In this document: positions 8,745 to 18,237 of the stretch, in pieces
How positions within the stretch are numbered: the first letter of the stretch is position 1
Layout of the letters: every line of letters begins with the position of its first letter
Assembly: GCA_017433375.1 (NCBI GenBank)
Contig: JAFRHG010000014.1
Location: 62,001-126,000, forward strand
Length of the DNA stretch: 64,000 nucleotides
Direction: 5' to 3'
Source of the DNA: Bacillota bacterium
GTDB lineage: Bacteria > Bacillota > Clostridia > Peptostreptococcales > Anaerovoracaceae
Notes under the pieces: generated by a model
Seen by the model: the letters and a program-made list of their open reading frames with translations, nothing else
Told to the model about the DNA's origin: nothing
Database searches by the model: none
Made by a program: the position numbers and the translations under genes

Positions 8745-9877
8745 GCGGAGACAATCTGAGAACGGTGGACTTCTGGTTTCTGCTGATCATCCTGGTCCTG
8801 GTCGCCTTCGGCCTGGTCATGGTGTTCAGCGCCAGTTACTATTCCTCCATCAGCGTCAACGGTACGCCCTTTTACTATCTTCTCCGGGACGGCATGTGGG
8901 TGTTTGCCGGCCTGATCATGATGTTCATCGGCATGTCTGTGGACTATCGGGTCTACAAGAGATTCGCCGTGCCCATCATGCTGGTCTGCCTGGCCACCCT
9001 GGTACTGGTCCTGGTGATCGGCGCCACGAGAAACGGCGCCACCCGGTGGCTGGCCATCGGGCCCGTTACCTTCATGCCCGGTGAGTGGGCGAAGCTGGGT
9101 ATCATCGTTTTCATGGCATGGTTCTTTGGGGAGAAACCGGCCCGGGCAAGATCCTTCTTCCTGGGCATTCTGCCGGCCCTCATCGTGACCGCCGGATTCG
9201 CCTTCCTGATCATCCGCCAGCCCAACCTGTCCACGGCCCTGACGGTCTGCGGCATCGCCGTGGCCATGATGCTGGTCGCCGGCATGCACTGGGCCTATGT
9301 GGGCGGAGCAGCGGCTGTCGGTATCGGCGGATTCCTGTTCATCTTCCTGTTCATGAAGGACAGTTACTGGTACACCCGGATGACCAACTTCATCGATCCC
9401 TTCCAGGACATGTACGGGGAAGGCTACCAGGTGGCCCAGTCCCTTCTGGCCCTGGGCTCGGGCGGATTCACCGGCGTGGGCCTTGGCAAGAGCGTGCAGA
9501 AGAGCCTGTACCTGCCGGAACCCCAGAATGACTTCATCCTGGCCATCATCGGCGAGGAGCTGGGCTTTATCGGCGTCATTCTTCTCCTGGCCGTCTACTG
9601 CCTGCTGATCTGGCGGGGCATGAAGATCGCCCTGAACGCGCCGGACCAGTTCGGTATGCTGCTGGCCTCCGGCGTGGTGATGATGGTGGCCATTCAGGTC
9701 ATCCTCAACGTGGCCGTCGTTACGGCATCCATGCCGGCGACGGGAATCAACCTGCCCTATATCAGCTACGGCGGAAACGGACTGCTGATGTTCATGCTTT
9801 CCGCGGGAATACTGCTGAACATATCCAAACAGGAAAACAGACTCCGTGAAGCGGAGAGCGGGGGAGCGATATCATGA
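8720..9877 (+). CDS. ftsW: FtsW, septal peptidoglycan glycosyltransferase (SEDS family)
   Basis: A 385-residue membrane protein with about ten helices. It has the SEDS signatures: GATRNGATRWLAIGPVTFMP in the extracellular loop, QPNLSTALTV, and the C-terminal NVAVVTASMPATGINLPYIS followed by YGG. FtsW polymerises lipid II at the septum together with the class B PBP at 2862. It is embedded in the cluster, overlapping murD and followed directly by murG. One AAAGGCAA-type octamer (TTGCCTTT, 8733) lies in its fifth to seventh codons. Confidence 0.95.
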   Translation: MRRKFAFIGGDNLRTVDFWFLLIILVLVAFGLVMVFSASYYSSISVNGTPFYYLLRDGMWVFAGLIMMFIGMSVDYRVYKRFAVPIMLVCLATLVLVLVIGATRNGATRWLAIGPVTFMPGEWAKLGIIVFMAWFFGEKPARARSFFLGILPALIVTAGFAFLIIRQPNLSTALTVCGIAVAMMLVAGMHWAYVGGAAAVGIGGFLFIFLFMKDSYWYTRMTNFIDPFQDMYGEGYQVAQSLLALGSGGFTGVGLGKSVQKSLYLPEPQNDFILAIIGEELGFIGVILLLAVYCLLIWRGMKIALNAPDQFGMLLASGVVMMVAIQVILNVAVVTASMPATGINLPYISYGGNGLLMFMLSAGILLNISKQENRLREAESGGAIS

Positions 9878-10977
9878 AGATCATGATGACCGGCGGAGGA
9901 ACCGGTGGACATATTTATCCGGCGATCGCCATCGCGGATGAAATGAAGCGCCGCATGGAGGATGCGGAGATCCTCTTCGTCGGCGCGGAGATCGGCATGG
10001 AAAAGGATATCGTGCCCGAATCGGGCTATGAGATCGCCCTGATCAGCGCCGACGGATTCGGCCGCAACCTGAGGGCCAACGCCCGGGCGGCGAAGCGGGT
10101 GCTGAAGGGACGGCAGCAGGCGAAGGAGCTGATCCGGACCTTCGAGCCCGACGTGGTCATCGGGACCGGCGGCTACGCCAGCGCGCCCGTGGTCTCCACG
10201 GCGGAGAGAAGGGGAATCCCCACCTACATCCATGAACAGAACGCCATTCCCGGCAAGACCAACAAGTTCCTGGGCAGAAAGGCAAGGAAGATCTTTCTGG
10301 GGTTCTCCCGGGCGGGAGAGTTCTTCCGGGATCCGGGAAGGCATGTGCTGACGGGAAATCCGGTGCGCAGCGAGTTCGCCGATCTGGACAAGAATGAGAT
10401 CCGCCGCCGGCTGGGCATCCCCGAGGACCACTTCGTCGTCCTGGCCTTTGGCGGAAGCCAGGGAGCCGGACGGCTGAACCGGGAAATGGTCCACGTGATC
10501 GAAAAGCACGCCGGCGATCCGGCCTTCCACGTGCTGCTGGGTACGGGAAGCTACTATTATAATGCGGTGCTGTCGGAGCTGGCGGAAAAGGGCATAGAGC
10601 CCGGAGAGAACATTCGCGTCATGGAATACATCCACGATATGGCGGACCTTCTGGGAGCCAGCGATCTGGTGATCAGCCGCAGCGGCGCGCTGACGGTGGC
10701 GGAAGTAACGGCCTGCGGCGTACCGGCCATCTTCGTGCCCTTCCCCCAGGCGACGGAAAACCATCAGTACTACAACGCCCTGAGCGTAGCCAGCGCCGGC
10801 GGAGCGCTGATCATTGAGGAAGAGAATCTGGACAGAGAACGGATGAACAATGAGATCGACCGGCTGCGGGACAACCCCGCCCGTCTGGCGGACATGCGGA
10901 GCAAGTGCGCCTCCTGCGGAACGACCCGTGCCGCCGAGAAAATCTGCGATACCGTTCTGGCGGATTACCGAAGATAG
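9874..10977 (+). CDS. murG: UDP-GlcNAc--lipid I GlcNAc transferase MurG
   Basis: A 367-residue GT-B glycosyltransferase at the inner face of the membrane that converts lipid I to lipid II. The glycine-rich loop T-G-G-G-T-G-G-H is at residues 6-13. Later motifs are GTGGYASAPVV, HEQNAIPGKTNK, FGGSQGAGRLN and the UDP-binding SRSGALTVAEVTACGVPAI. It overlaps ftsW by 4 bases and is followed 6 bases later by ftsQ. Confidence 0.97.
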   Translation: MKIMMTGGGTGGHIYPAIAIADEMKRRMEDAEILFVGAEIGMEKDIVPESGYEIALISADGFGRNLRANARAAKRVLKGRQQAKELIRTFEPDVVIGTGGYASAPVVSTAERRGIPTYIHEQNAIPGKTNKFLGRKARKIFLGFSRAGEFFRDPGRHVLTGNPVRSEFADLDKNEIRRRLGIPEDHFVVLAFGGSQGAGRLNREMVHVIEKHAGDPAFHVLLGTGSYYYNAVLSELAEKGIEPGENIRVMEYIHDMADLLGASDLVISRSGALTVAEVTACGVPAIFVPFPQATENHQYYNALSVASAGGALIIEEENLDRERMNNEIDRLRDNPARLADMRSKCASCGTTRAAEKICDTVLADYRR

Positions 10978-10983
10978 AGGACG

Positions 10984-12096
10984 ATGGATAATCAGGAAAG
11001 ACCGGAAAACAGAGATCTGCGGGACGAGGCGGAAGGCCTGATGCCGGAGGAGACGGCTGTGGAAGCAAAGCAGCCTGATCCGGATGAGACCATGGAAGTC
11101 CCCGGGCTGAAGCCGGAAGGGCAGACCGCAAGCGGAATTCCGGATGCGGAGAAGACGCGGGTCATGCCGAAGCCGGATGAGGCTGCACCGGAGTCGGATG
11201 TGGACGAGGCATCGGAACCGGATGACGCTGCGCCCGAACGGGATCTGGACGAGGAAGCCGCGCCGGAACCGGATGAGCCGGAGGCCGGGGAGAGCGCATC
11301 CCCCCGGAGAAAGCGCCGGCGGAGAAAGCCCAAGGCGGCGAAGCCGCCCCGCAAACGGAAACGGCACAAACGCCGGCACAGGGTGCTGCGCGTGCTTTTG
11401 GTTCTCGCCCTCATCGCCGCGGCGGTGGTCGTGGCCAATTTGTCCTACTTTACGATCCAGAACGTTTCCGTCATCGGCAACGAACAGGTCAGCGACGCGG
11501 AGATCCTGCGCCTGGCGGAGATCGACGATGAACAGAGCATCCTCGGCCTGAACATGCTTCTGGCCAGGCACAAGATCAAGCTGAATCCCTATATCGAATC
11601 GGTGAACATCAACCGGAAGATGCCGGACACGGTGGAGATCATCGTGACGGAGAAACCGGCCTTCGCCCAGCTGGCCACCCCGGAGGAGAAGGGGAAGACC
11701 CGGAAGTACGTAGCCATCGACAGCGACGGCAGGGTGCTGGAGATCTCCGAGGAAAAGATGAAGGCGACATACATCAAGGATGTGGCCGTCACCAAGGCGA
11801 AGCTGCGGGACAAGGTGGAGATCAAGGAAGAGGGCGCCTACCTGAAGGCCATGGACATCATCGCCGTGGCCCAGGAAACGGATATGTTCTTCAAGCGGAT
11901 CTCCATCAAGGGAAGCTGGGTCGAGGCCCGCATATATGACGATCTGATGTGCGAGGGGCGGTATGCCAACATCATCAAAGCCCTCCGCGCGGGGACGCTG
12001 AAGACGGTCGTCTACCGTCTGTATCAGCAGAATGTTGACGAGGGGACGGTAAACGTTGGAGATAATAATTATTGTTCCTTTACGCCGAAAAAGTAA
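10984..12096 (+). CDS. ftsQ: FtsQ/DivIB cell-division protein with long acidic cytoplasmic tail
   Basis: A 370-residue bitopic protein. Residues 1 to about 100 form a Glu/Pro/Asp/Ala-rich low-complexity tail with repeated E-P-D units, followed by a strongly basic stretch (about 100-130), a membrane segment (about 133-153), a POTRA domain (YFTIQNVSVIGNEQVSDAEI) and the FtsQ beta domain. The tail is much longer than in most DivIB proteins. FtsQ bridges FtsL and DivIC to the septal synthase. Its position between murG and ftsZ supports the call. The 3' end carries the ftsZ promoter. Confidence 0.9.
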   Translation: MDNQERPENRDLRDEAEGLMPEETAVEAKQPDPDETMEVPGLKPEGQTASGIPDAEKTRVMPKPDEAAPESDVDEASEPDDAAPERDLDEEAAPEPDEPEAGESASPRRKRRRRKPKAAKPPRKRKRHKRRHRVLRVLLVLALIAAAVVVANLSYFTIQNVSVIGNEQVSDAEILRLAEIDDEQSILGLNMLLARHKIKLNPYIESVNINRKMPDTVEIIVTEKPAFAQLATPEEKGKTRKYVAIDSDGRVLEISEEKMKATYIKDVAVTKAKLRDKVEIKEEGAYLKAMDIIAVAQETDMFFKRISIKGSWVEARIYDDLMCEGRYANIIKALRAGTLKTVVYRLYQQNVDEGTVNVGDNNYCSFTPKK

Positions 12097-12107
12097 TGTG
12101 ATATACT
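12079..12107 (+). promoter_or_regulatory. ftsZ promoter with extended -10
   Basis: TTTACG (12079-12084), a 17-base spacer and TATACT (12102-12107) preceded by TG-A, an extended -10. It spans the end of ftsQ and would give ftsZ its own transcript with a leader of about 35 bases. The same GTGATATACT core recurs before the Y-family polymerase gene (25472) and gmk (48728). Confidence 0.65.
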
Positions 12108-12148
12108 ACATATAGTTTTTTTACAGGAATATGGGAGGTTTTTCAACA

Positions 12149-13267
12149 ATGCTGCAATTTGAGGTTAATGAGTCCAATATACAGGAAATCAAGGTCATCG
12201 GTGTCGGCGGCGGTGGCTGTAACGCGATCAACCGGATGATCGAAGCGGGGATGCAGGGCGTATCTTTCGTGGCGGTCAACACGGATAAGCAGGCGTTGCA
12301 GAGAAACCGCTCCGAAACAAAAATACAGATCGGTGAAAAACTGACGAAGGGACTCGGCGCCGGCGGAAATCCTGAAATCGGACAGAAATCCGCGGAGGAA
12401 AATCTGGAGGATCTTCAGAAATTCATCGCCGGATCCGACATGGTGTTCATCACCTGCGGAATGGGCGGCGGAACGGGAACGGGAGCTGCTCCCATCATCG
12501 CCAAGATCGCCAAGGACATGGGGATCCTGACCGTTGGCGTGGTGACCAAGCCCTTTAAGTTCGAAGGCAAGAAGAGGGGCGAGCATGCCGAACTGGGCAT
12601 CAAGTTCCTGAAGAAATACGTGGACTCTCTGGTGGTCGTTCCCAACGACAAACTGCTGGAGACGGTCAAGGAAGAGACCTCGCTGATGGAGGCCTTCAGC
12701 ATGGCGGATGATGTGCTGCGCCAGGGCGTACAGGGCATTTCCGACATCATTGTCGACGACGCGCTGATCAATCTGGACTTCGCCGATGTCACCACCATCA
12801 TGAAGGACAGAGGCATCGTGCACATGGGCGTCGGACGCGGAAGCGGCGAGAACAAGCTGACCGACGCGGTAAGCAACGCGGTCAACAGCCCGCTGCTTGA
12901 GACCAAGATCTCCGGCGCGAGAGCGGTGCTGATCAACATCACCGGCGGAAGAAACCTGACTATGTTCGACGTGGACAAGGTAGCGACCCAGATCGAGGAA
13001 GAGGCGGACAACAATGCCATCATCATCCTGGGCGCCTCCATTAAGGAAGAGATGCAGGACGAGATCGCCATCACCGTCATCGCGGCGGGATTCGAGCGGG
13101 CTCAGGGCGCATCGGCCAGAGGAGCCATCGACGATACGGTCATCCCCAACGTCGCGGAAAGGGATACCTACCACGGAAACCAGGGAACAGCGGCCACGGA
13201 GGAGCGCCATACGGCTTCCTTCGATCAGGTTCCCGGTATGGACATTCCGGACTTCCTGAAGAGATAA
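12149..13267 (+). CDS. ftsZ: Cell-division GTPase FtsZ
   Basis: A 372-residue tubulin homologue that forms the Z-ring. The N-terminal nucleotide loop is [15 protein letters not shown], the tubulin signature is G106-G-G-T-G-T-G112, and the T7 region and the C-terminal conserved peptide D-I-P-D-F-L-K-R (binding SepF, ZapA and others) are intact. The start is the ATG at 12149: the in-frame ATG at 12131 overlaps the strong Shine-Dalgarno GGGAGG (12133-12138) that serves 12149. ftsA, usual before ftsZ, is absent; SepF is encoded at 42082. Confidence 0.98.
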   Translation: MLQFEVNESNIQEIKVIGVGGGGCNAINRMIEAGMQGVSFVAVNTDKQALQRNRSETKIQIGEKLTKGLGAGGNPEIGQKSAEENLEDLQKFIAGSDMVFITCGMGGGTGTGAAPIIAKIAKDMGILTVGVVTKPFKFEGKKRGEHAELGIKFLKKYVDSLVVVPNDKLLETVKEETSLMEAFSMADDVLRQGVQGISDIIVDDALINLDFADVTTIMKDRGIVHMGVGRGSGENKLTDAVSNAVNSPLLETKISGARAVLINITGGRNLTMFDVDKVATQIEEEADNNAIIILGASIKEEMQDEIAITVIAAGFERAQGASARGAIDDTVIPNVAERDTYHGNQGTAATEERHTASFDQVPGMDIPDFLKR

Positions 13268-13291
13268 CCGCAGCGAAAGCTGAAGATGGAT

Positions 13292-13317
13292 CAATAGCCG
13301 GTGCATGCCGGCTATTG
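13292..13317 (+). other. Perfect 10-bp stem-loop after ftsZ
   Basis: CAATAGCCGG (13292-13301) and CCGGCTATTG (13308-13317) pair perfectly around the loop TGCATG. No T-run follows, so it may protect the 3' end of the ftsZ mRNA or act as a partial terminator before the methyltransferase gene. Confidence 0.6.
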
Positions 13318-13348
13318 ACGCATTATCCGATTCGTCGTCACTGAGAAC

Positions 13349-14119
13349 ATGAACGTGATATCTTCCCGAGAGAACGTCCTCTATAAACGTACGACCAAAC
13401 TTCTCAGAAGGAAATACCGTGATGAAACGGGGCTGTATCTGTTGGAGGGAATCAAGCCCCTGACGGATGCCCTGGGAACGGGAATTGCGATAGAGAAGAT
13501 TTTTGTCTGCGACGGGACAGATCCGGACCTGCCGGAGGAAATCGTTTCCGGACAGGATGTGACGGGACTGACGAGGGACCTGTTTGAGGCCCTGTCCGAT
13601 ACCCGGCACTCCCAGGGGGTCATCGCCGTCGCCCGCCAGCGGACGCTGAGCGGAGAGGAGTTCTGCCGCCAGGCATCCGGCCGCCACATCGTGGTGCTGG
13701 ACCGGCTGCAGGATCCGGGCAATGCGGGAACTATCATCCGGACGGCGGAGGCCGCGGGCTATGCCGGCATCCTCGCTCTGAAGGGGACGACGGATATCTA
13801 CGCGCCCAAGGTGGTGCGTGCGGCGGCCGGGTCCCTCTTTCGCGTTCCGGTGATGACCGGCGTGACGGAGGACGAGGCCATCGGGATGATGGAAAAGGGC
13901 GGATGGCTTCTGGTGACCGCCTGTGCCGACGCGGAGGAGGATTGCTTTTGCACCGCCCCCGGTGGACCGGCGGCCCTGGTGATCGGCAACGAAGGCCGGG
14001 GCGTCAGCGAAGGACTGAATGGCCGCGCTGATCTGCGCGTCAGGATACCCATGGAGGGGGAGATCGAATCCCTCAATGCCGCAGTGGCGGCGGGCATCCT
14101 GATGTACGCGATGAGATAA
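13349..14119 (+). CDS. TrmH/SpoU-family RNA 2'-O-methyltransferase
   Basis: A 256-residue SPOUT enzyme. The N-terminal SpoU substrate-binding domain (SSRENVLYKRTTKLLRRKYR...LLEG) is followed by the knotted methyltransferase domain with the three motifs: LDRLQDPGNAGTIIRTAEAA (about 116-135), VIGNEGRGVSE and MEGEIESLNAAVAAGILMY. Members methylate ribose in 23S rRNA or tRNA; the precise nucleotide cannot be read from the sequence. It commonly precedes pheS in Firmicutes, as here (31-base gap). Confidence 0.9.
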   Translation: MNVISSRENVLYKRTTKLLRRKYRDETGLYLLEGIKPLTDALGTGIAIEKIFVCDGTDPDLPEEIVSGQDVTGLTRDLFEALSDTRHSQGVIAVARQRTLSGEEFCRQASGRHIVVLDRLQDPGNAGTIIRTAEAAGYAGILALKGTTDIYAPKVVRAAAGSLFRVPVMTGVTEDEAIGMMEKGGWLLVTACADAEEDCFCTAPGGPAALVIGNEGRGVSEGLNGRADLRVRIPMEGEIESLNAAVAAGILMYAMR

Positions 14120-14149
14120 ATCAAAGGATACGGGAGACAGAAAAAGCAC

Positions 14150-15172
14150 ATGAAAGAGCAACTGAACAGCATACTGGAAGATGCGAAGAAGCAGCTTGAG
14201 TCGGCGCAGACCCAGAGCGAGACCGATGAGATCCGCGTCCGCTTTCTGGGAAAGAAGGGCCGGCTGACGGAGATTCTCCGCGGCATGGGCAAGCTTTCGC
14301 CGGAGGAGAGAAAGGCAACCGGGCAGATGGCCAACAGCGTCCGGGATGAGATCGAGACCATGCTGGCCGAGCGGTTCGAAGCGGTGAAGGCGGCGGCCAA
14401 GGAAGCCCAGTTCAGGAAGGAACGCATCGACGTCACCGAACCGGGAAAGGTGGAGGAACTGGGCGTTGCCCATCCCCTGACCATCACCATGGAGGAGATC
14501 TCCCGGGTGTTCCGCAACATGGGATATTCTATCGTGGAAGGCCCGGAGGTGGAGACCGTGTTCAACAACTTCGACGCCCTGAACGCCGGTCCGGATCATC
14601 CGGCCAGGGATATGACCGACACCTTCTACATCACCGAGGACGTGCTGCTGCGGACCCAGACATCTCCCGTTCAGGTGCGGACCCTGCTGAAGGAGAAGCC
14701 GCCCATCAAGGTGATCTCCCCGGGCAGAGTGTTCCGCTGCGATACTCCCGACGCCACCCATTCCCCCATGTTCCATCAGGTGGAAGGCCTGCTGGTGGAT
14801 GAGGGCGTCACCATGGCGGATCTGAAGGGTACCCTGGACAGCTTTGCCAAGCAGCTCTTCGGCACCTCCACAAAGACCAAGTTCCGGCCCCATCACTTCC
14901 CCTTCACGGAACCCAGCGCGGAGATGGATGTCTCCTGCTTCAAGTGCGGCGGGAAGGGCTGCCGTGTCTGCAAGGGCAGCGGCTGGATCGAAATTCTGGG
15001 CTGCGGAATGGTTCACCCCAGCGTCCTGAAGGTCGGCGGACTGGATACGGAGAAGTATACCGGCTTCGCCTTCGGCCTGGGCGTGGAGCGGGTGGCCATG
15101 CTGAAATACGGCGTAGATGACATCCGTCTGTTTTACGAAAACGATATGCGCTTTATTGAGCAGTTCAAATAG
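14150..15172 (+). CDS. pheS: Phenylalanine--tRNA ligase alpha subunit
   Basis: A 340-residue class II aminoacyl-tRNA synthetase subunit. An N-terminal coiled coil is followed by the catalytic core with motif 1 (GPEVETVFNNFDALN), motif 2 (GRVFRCDTPDATHSPMFHQV) and motif 3 (GFAFGLGVERVAMLKYGVDD). It works as (alpha-beta)2 with PheT, encoded 12 bases downstream. No T-box leader is visible ahead of the pair; expression probably comes from upstream. Confidence 0.97.
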   Translation: MKEQLNSILEDAKKQLESAQTQSETDEIRVRFLGKKGRLTEILRGMGKLSPEERKATGQMANSVRDEIETMLAERFEAVKAAAKEAQFRKERIDVTEPGKVEELGVAHPLTITMEEISRVFRNMGYSIVEGPEVETVFNNFDALNAGPDHPARDMTDTFYITEDVLLRTQTSPVQVRTLLKEKPPIKVISPGRVFRCDTPDATHSPMFHQVEGLLVDEGVTMADLKGTLDSFAKQLFGTSTKTKFRPHHFPFTEPSAEMDVSCFKCGGKGCRVCKGSGWIEILGCGMVHPSVLKVGGLDTEKYTGFAFGLGVERVAMLKYGVDDIRLFYENDMRFIEQFK

Positions 15173-15184
15173 AAGGAGGAATCC

Positions 15185-17656
15185 ATGTTAGTTCCCATTG
15201 AATGGTTAAATGATTATATCGATACCGGCGTAGGCCTGGAGGAGTTCTGCGACCGGATGATCATGTCCGGATCCAATCTGGAGACCTGCCAGGTCTTCGG
15301 CGAGGGCATCGACAAGGTCGTGGTGGGCCGCATCGAAAAGATCGAGCCCCATCCCGACGCGGACAAGCTGGTCATCTGCCGGATGGACGTGGGACAGGAT
15401 GATCTGCTGCAGATCGTTACCGGAGCGCCCAACGTCTTCGAAGGCGCCCTGGTGCCCGTGGCTCTCCACAAGAGCCATATTCCCGGCCCCCTTCACGGAC
15501 AGCCGAAGCAGGAGGGCGGCGTGAAGATCACCAAAGGCAAGCTTCGCGGCGTCGAATCCTACGGCATGCTCTGCTCCTGCGGCGAACTGGGTTTTGAGGA
15601 CAAGGTCGTTCCCGTGGCCCACAGGGACGGGATCTGGATCCTGGAAGGGGACTATGTTCCCGGAACGGAGTTCACCGAGGCCCTGGGCCTGAAGCAGGCG
15701 GTGGTTGATTTCGAGATCACCCCCAACCGGCCCGACTGCCTGGCCATGGTGGGCATGGCCAGAGAGGCGTCGGCCACCTTCGGCAGGCCCTTCACCAAAC
15801 CCGACATCGATATTCAGCAGGAAAACGGAACCGGCAGCGCTTCCGACCACGTGGCCGTGGAGATCAACAATCCGGAAAGCTGCAAGCGGTACGTGGCCCG
15901 CGTGGTAACGGACATCAAAGTGGAACAGTCCCCCTGGTGGCTGCAGAAGCGGCTCATGTACGCGGGGATGCGTCCCATCAACAATATCGTCGACATCACC
16001 AACTTCGTCATGCTGGAGTACGGCCAGCCCATCCACGCTTTTGACATCCGTCAGGTGAAGGGAGGAAAGATCATCGTCGAGAACGCGAAGAGCGGCGAGG
16101 TATTCACCACCCTGGACGAGACGGAACGGACCCTTGGGGGCGACATGCTCATGATCAAGGACGCAGAGCGTCCCATCGCCGTCGCCGGCGTCATGGGCGG
16201 ACTGAACTCGGAGATCGAGGCGGATACCCAGACCATCATCGTGGAATCGGCCAACTTCGCCGCCGGCAGCGTGCGGCGCACGGCCAAGGCCCTGGGTCTC
16301 AGGACCGAAGCCTCATCCCGCTTTGAGAAGGGCATCGATCCCAACCTCTGCGCCGACGCGGCGGACCGGGTCTGCCGGCTCATCGAACTGGTGGGCGGCG
16401 GCAAAGTCTGCCCGGGAAGGGTGGACGTCTATCCTTCGCCGGAAAAGGCCAAGACCATGGATGTGCGCGTGGACCGGATCAATGCGGTCCTGGGCATCGA
16501 CCTTTCCCGTGAGGAGATGGTGTCCATGCTGGAAGGCCTGGAGATCCAGGTGGCCGGAGAGGGCAACATCATGACGGTCACTCCGCCCACGGTCCGGCAG
16601 GATCTTCTGATCGAGGAGGACTACGTGGAGGAGATCGCCCGCATGTACGGTTACGACCGTCTGCCGGTGACCATGCCCCGGAGCAACAGTGAAGTGAAGA
16701 CGACCAGGGAGTGGGAGCTGCGCGATCTGACGCGGCAGACCCTCTGCGCCCTGGGCCTCAACGAGATACAGACCTATTCCTTCGTCAGCCCCTCATCGGT
16801 GGATCAGGTGAACATCGCCGAGGATTCCTGGGAGAGGGCCTTCGTGCGGATCATCAATCCTTTGGGCGAGGAGAACTCCGTCATGCGGACCATCCTGACC
16901 CCCAACATGCTGGAGACCCTGGGGAGAAACTACGCACGGAATATCGACAAGGTGAAGGCCTTTGAGATCGGCAATACCTTCATGGCCAGCGATCTGAACG
17001 CGGACCATCTGCCCGACGAGGAGTACTCCCTGTGCATCGGGATGTACGGAAAGGGAGAGGACTTCTTCACCCTGAAGGGTGTGGTCGTGGAGATGCTGAA
17101 GATCCTGGGTATCCGGGAACCGATCTTCACGGCGGAACAGGAATACGGCCCCTACCATCCGGGGCGGTGCGCACGGATCAGCGTCCCCGCGTCGGCGGAG
17201 ATGAAGGCGGCCGGCGTCGAGACGGAGGAGCTGGGCATCATGGGCGAGATCCATCCCGACGTGGCCGAGCGCTACGGCATGGAGGGCCTGCGGGTCTACT
17301 GCTGCGAGATCATGTTCGGCGCCATCCTCCGCAAGGCGGACACGGAAGTGGTCTACAGACCGCTGCCCAAATACCCGTCGACCACCAGGGACATCGCCCT
17401 GCAGGTGGACGAAGATCTGGAGGTCGGAAAGATCGAGAAGGTCATCCGCGACCACGGCGGAGACATCCTGGAGGACGTCCGCCTCTTCGACGTATACCGG
17501 GGCAAGCAGGTCGGAGAAGGCAGGAAGAGCGTTGCCTTTTCACTGGTCTACCGCGACCGGGACAAGACCCTTACCGACGAGGAAGTTACAGCCGTTCACA
17601 CAGATGTGCTGAAGGCTTTGGAAGATAATCTGAACGCAGTACTGAGGGAAATGTAG
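15185..17656 (+). CDS. pheT: Phenylalanine--tRNA ligase beta subunit
   Basis: An 823-residue protein, slightly longer than usual. Domains in order: N-terminal tRNA-binding EMAP-like domain (about 40-160), B3/B4 editing domain, B5 domain (about 410-480), catalytic-like core, and the C-terminal anticodon-binding FDX-ACB domain (PLPKYPSTTRDIALQVDEDL onward). The family hallmark VDITNFVMLEYGQPIHAFD is present. The start has a clear AAGGAGG ribosome-binding site. It is paired with pheS upstream and followed 12 bases later by zapA. Confidence 0.97.
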   Translation: MLVPIEWLNDYIDTGVGLEEFCDRMIMSGSNLETCQVFGEGIDKVVVGRIEKIEPHPDADKLVICRMDVGQDDLLQIVTGAPNVFEGALVPVALHKSHIPGPLHGQPKQEGGVKITKGKLRGVESYGMLCSCGELGFEDKVVPVAHRDGIWILEGDYVPGTEFTEALGLKQAVVDFEITPNRPDCLAMVGMAREASATFGRPFTKPDIDIQQENGTGSASDHVAVEINNPESCKRYVARVVTDIKVEQSPWWLQKRLMYAGMRPINNIVDITNFVMLEYGQPIHAFDIRQVKGGKIIVENAKSGEVFTTLDETERTLGGDMLMIKDAERPIAVAGVMGGLNSEIEADTQTIIVESANFAAGSVRRTAKALGLRTEASSRFEKGIDPNLCADAADRVCRLIELVGGGKVCPGRVDVYPSPEKAKTMDVRVDRINAVLGIDLSREEMVSMLEGLEIQVAGEGNIMTVTPPTVRQDLLIEEDYVEEIARMYGYDRLPVTMPRSNSEVKTTREWELRDLTRQTLCALGLNEIQTYSFVSPSSVDQVNIAEDSWERAFVRIINPLGEENSVMRTILTPNMLETLGRNYARNIDKVKAFEIGNTFMASDLNADHLPDEEYSLCIGMYGKGEDFFTLKGVVVEMLKILGIREPIFTAEQEYGPYHPGRCARISVPASAEMKAAGVETEELGIMGEIHPDVAERYGMEGLRVYCCEIMFGAILRKADTEVVYRPLPKYPSTTRDIALQVDEDLEVGKIEKVIRDHGGDILEDVRLFDVYRGKQVGEGRKSVAFSLVYRDRDKTLTDEEVTAVHTDVLKALEDNLNAVLREM

Positions 17657-17667
17657 GAGAAGGATCT

Positions 17668-18231
17668 ATGGAAATGAACAAGGCAAAAGTCAAGATCTAC
17701 GGTCAGGAGTATACGATCTCGGGAGAGATGTCCAAGGAGGAGATCATCCAGGTGGCGGCCCACGTGGACATGAAGATGCAGGAGATCTCCGAGGCGGCCA
17801 AGGCGGCCGGTGTCGTTCCCGGCAGCGTGGCCATCCTGTCGGCGGTCAACATCGCCAGCGAGTACTTCAAGGCTCTGGAGGAGATGGAGGAGTACAAGCG
17901 GCTCAACGCCCAGCTGGAGAAGGACGCTCAGCACTACGTCCAGCTCTGGGATGAGGCGAAGAAGAACTACACCGACTACAAGGAGGAGACCCAGCAGGTC
18001 GTCGCCCAGAAGGAAGAACTGACCGCTGCCATCCGCCAGAGAGACGGGGAGATCTCCCGCCTGCGCGGCGAGGTGGAGGACGCCCGTTCCCAGGCCCAGA
18101 GCGGCATGGAAGAGGTGGTTTCCGAAATCGAAGACCGGTGCCGGGAACTGGAGAACAGCTTCTTTGATCTGCAGATGGAAAATCTTCAGCTGAAGAAGGA
18201 GCTGGAGAAGTACAAAAACAACAACGACTGA
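17668..18231 (+). CDS. zapA: ZapA-like Z-ring-associated protein with extended coiled coil
   Basis: 187 residues. The N-terminal ZapA domain (KVKIYGQEYTISGEMSKEEI, residues 5-24, to about 85) is followed by a long coiled coil to the C-terminus. Typical ZapA is 85-100 residues, so the C-terminal helix is about twice as long. ZapA cross-links FtsZ filaments. The pheT-zapA-mutS2 order is common in Firmicutes. The coupling to mutS2 is tight (6-base gap). Confidence 0.9.
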   Translation: MEMNKAKVKIYGQEYTISGEMSKEEIIQVAAHVDMKMQEISEAAKAAGVVPGSVAILSAVNIASEYFKALEEMEEYKRLNAQLEKDAQHYVQLWDEAKKNYTDYKEETQQVVAQKEELTAAIRQRDGEISRLRGEVEDARSQAQSGMEEVVSEIEDRCRELENSFFDLQMENLQLKKELEKYKNNND

Positions 18232-18237
18232 TCGTCC

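Noticed and set aside
12131..12148. Earlier ftsZ start codon
   Set aside because: The ATG overlaps the Shine-Dalgarno GGGAGG that serves the ATG at 12149, and the extra residues are not in FtsZ.
12143..15016. 957-codon antisense frame opposite ftsZ, trmH and pheS
   Set aside because: GC-rich codon usage leaves long antisense frames; the sense genes are certain and the antisense product has His/Leu/Gly-rich shadow composition.
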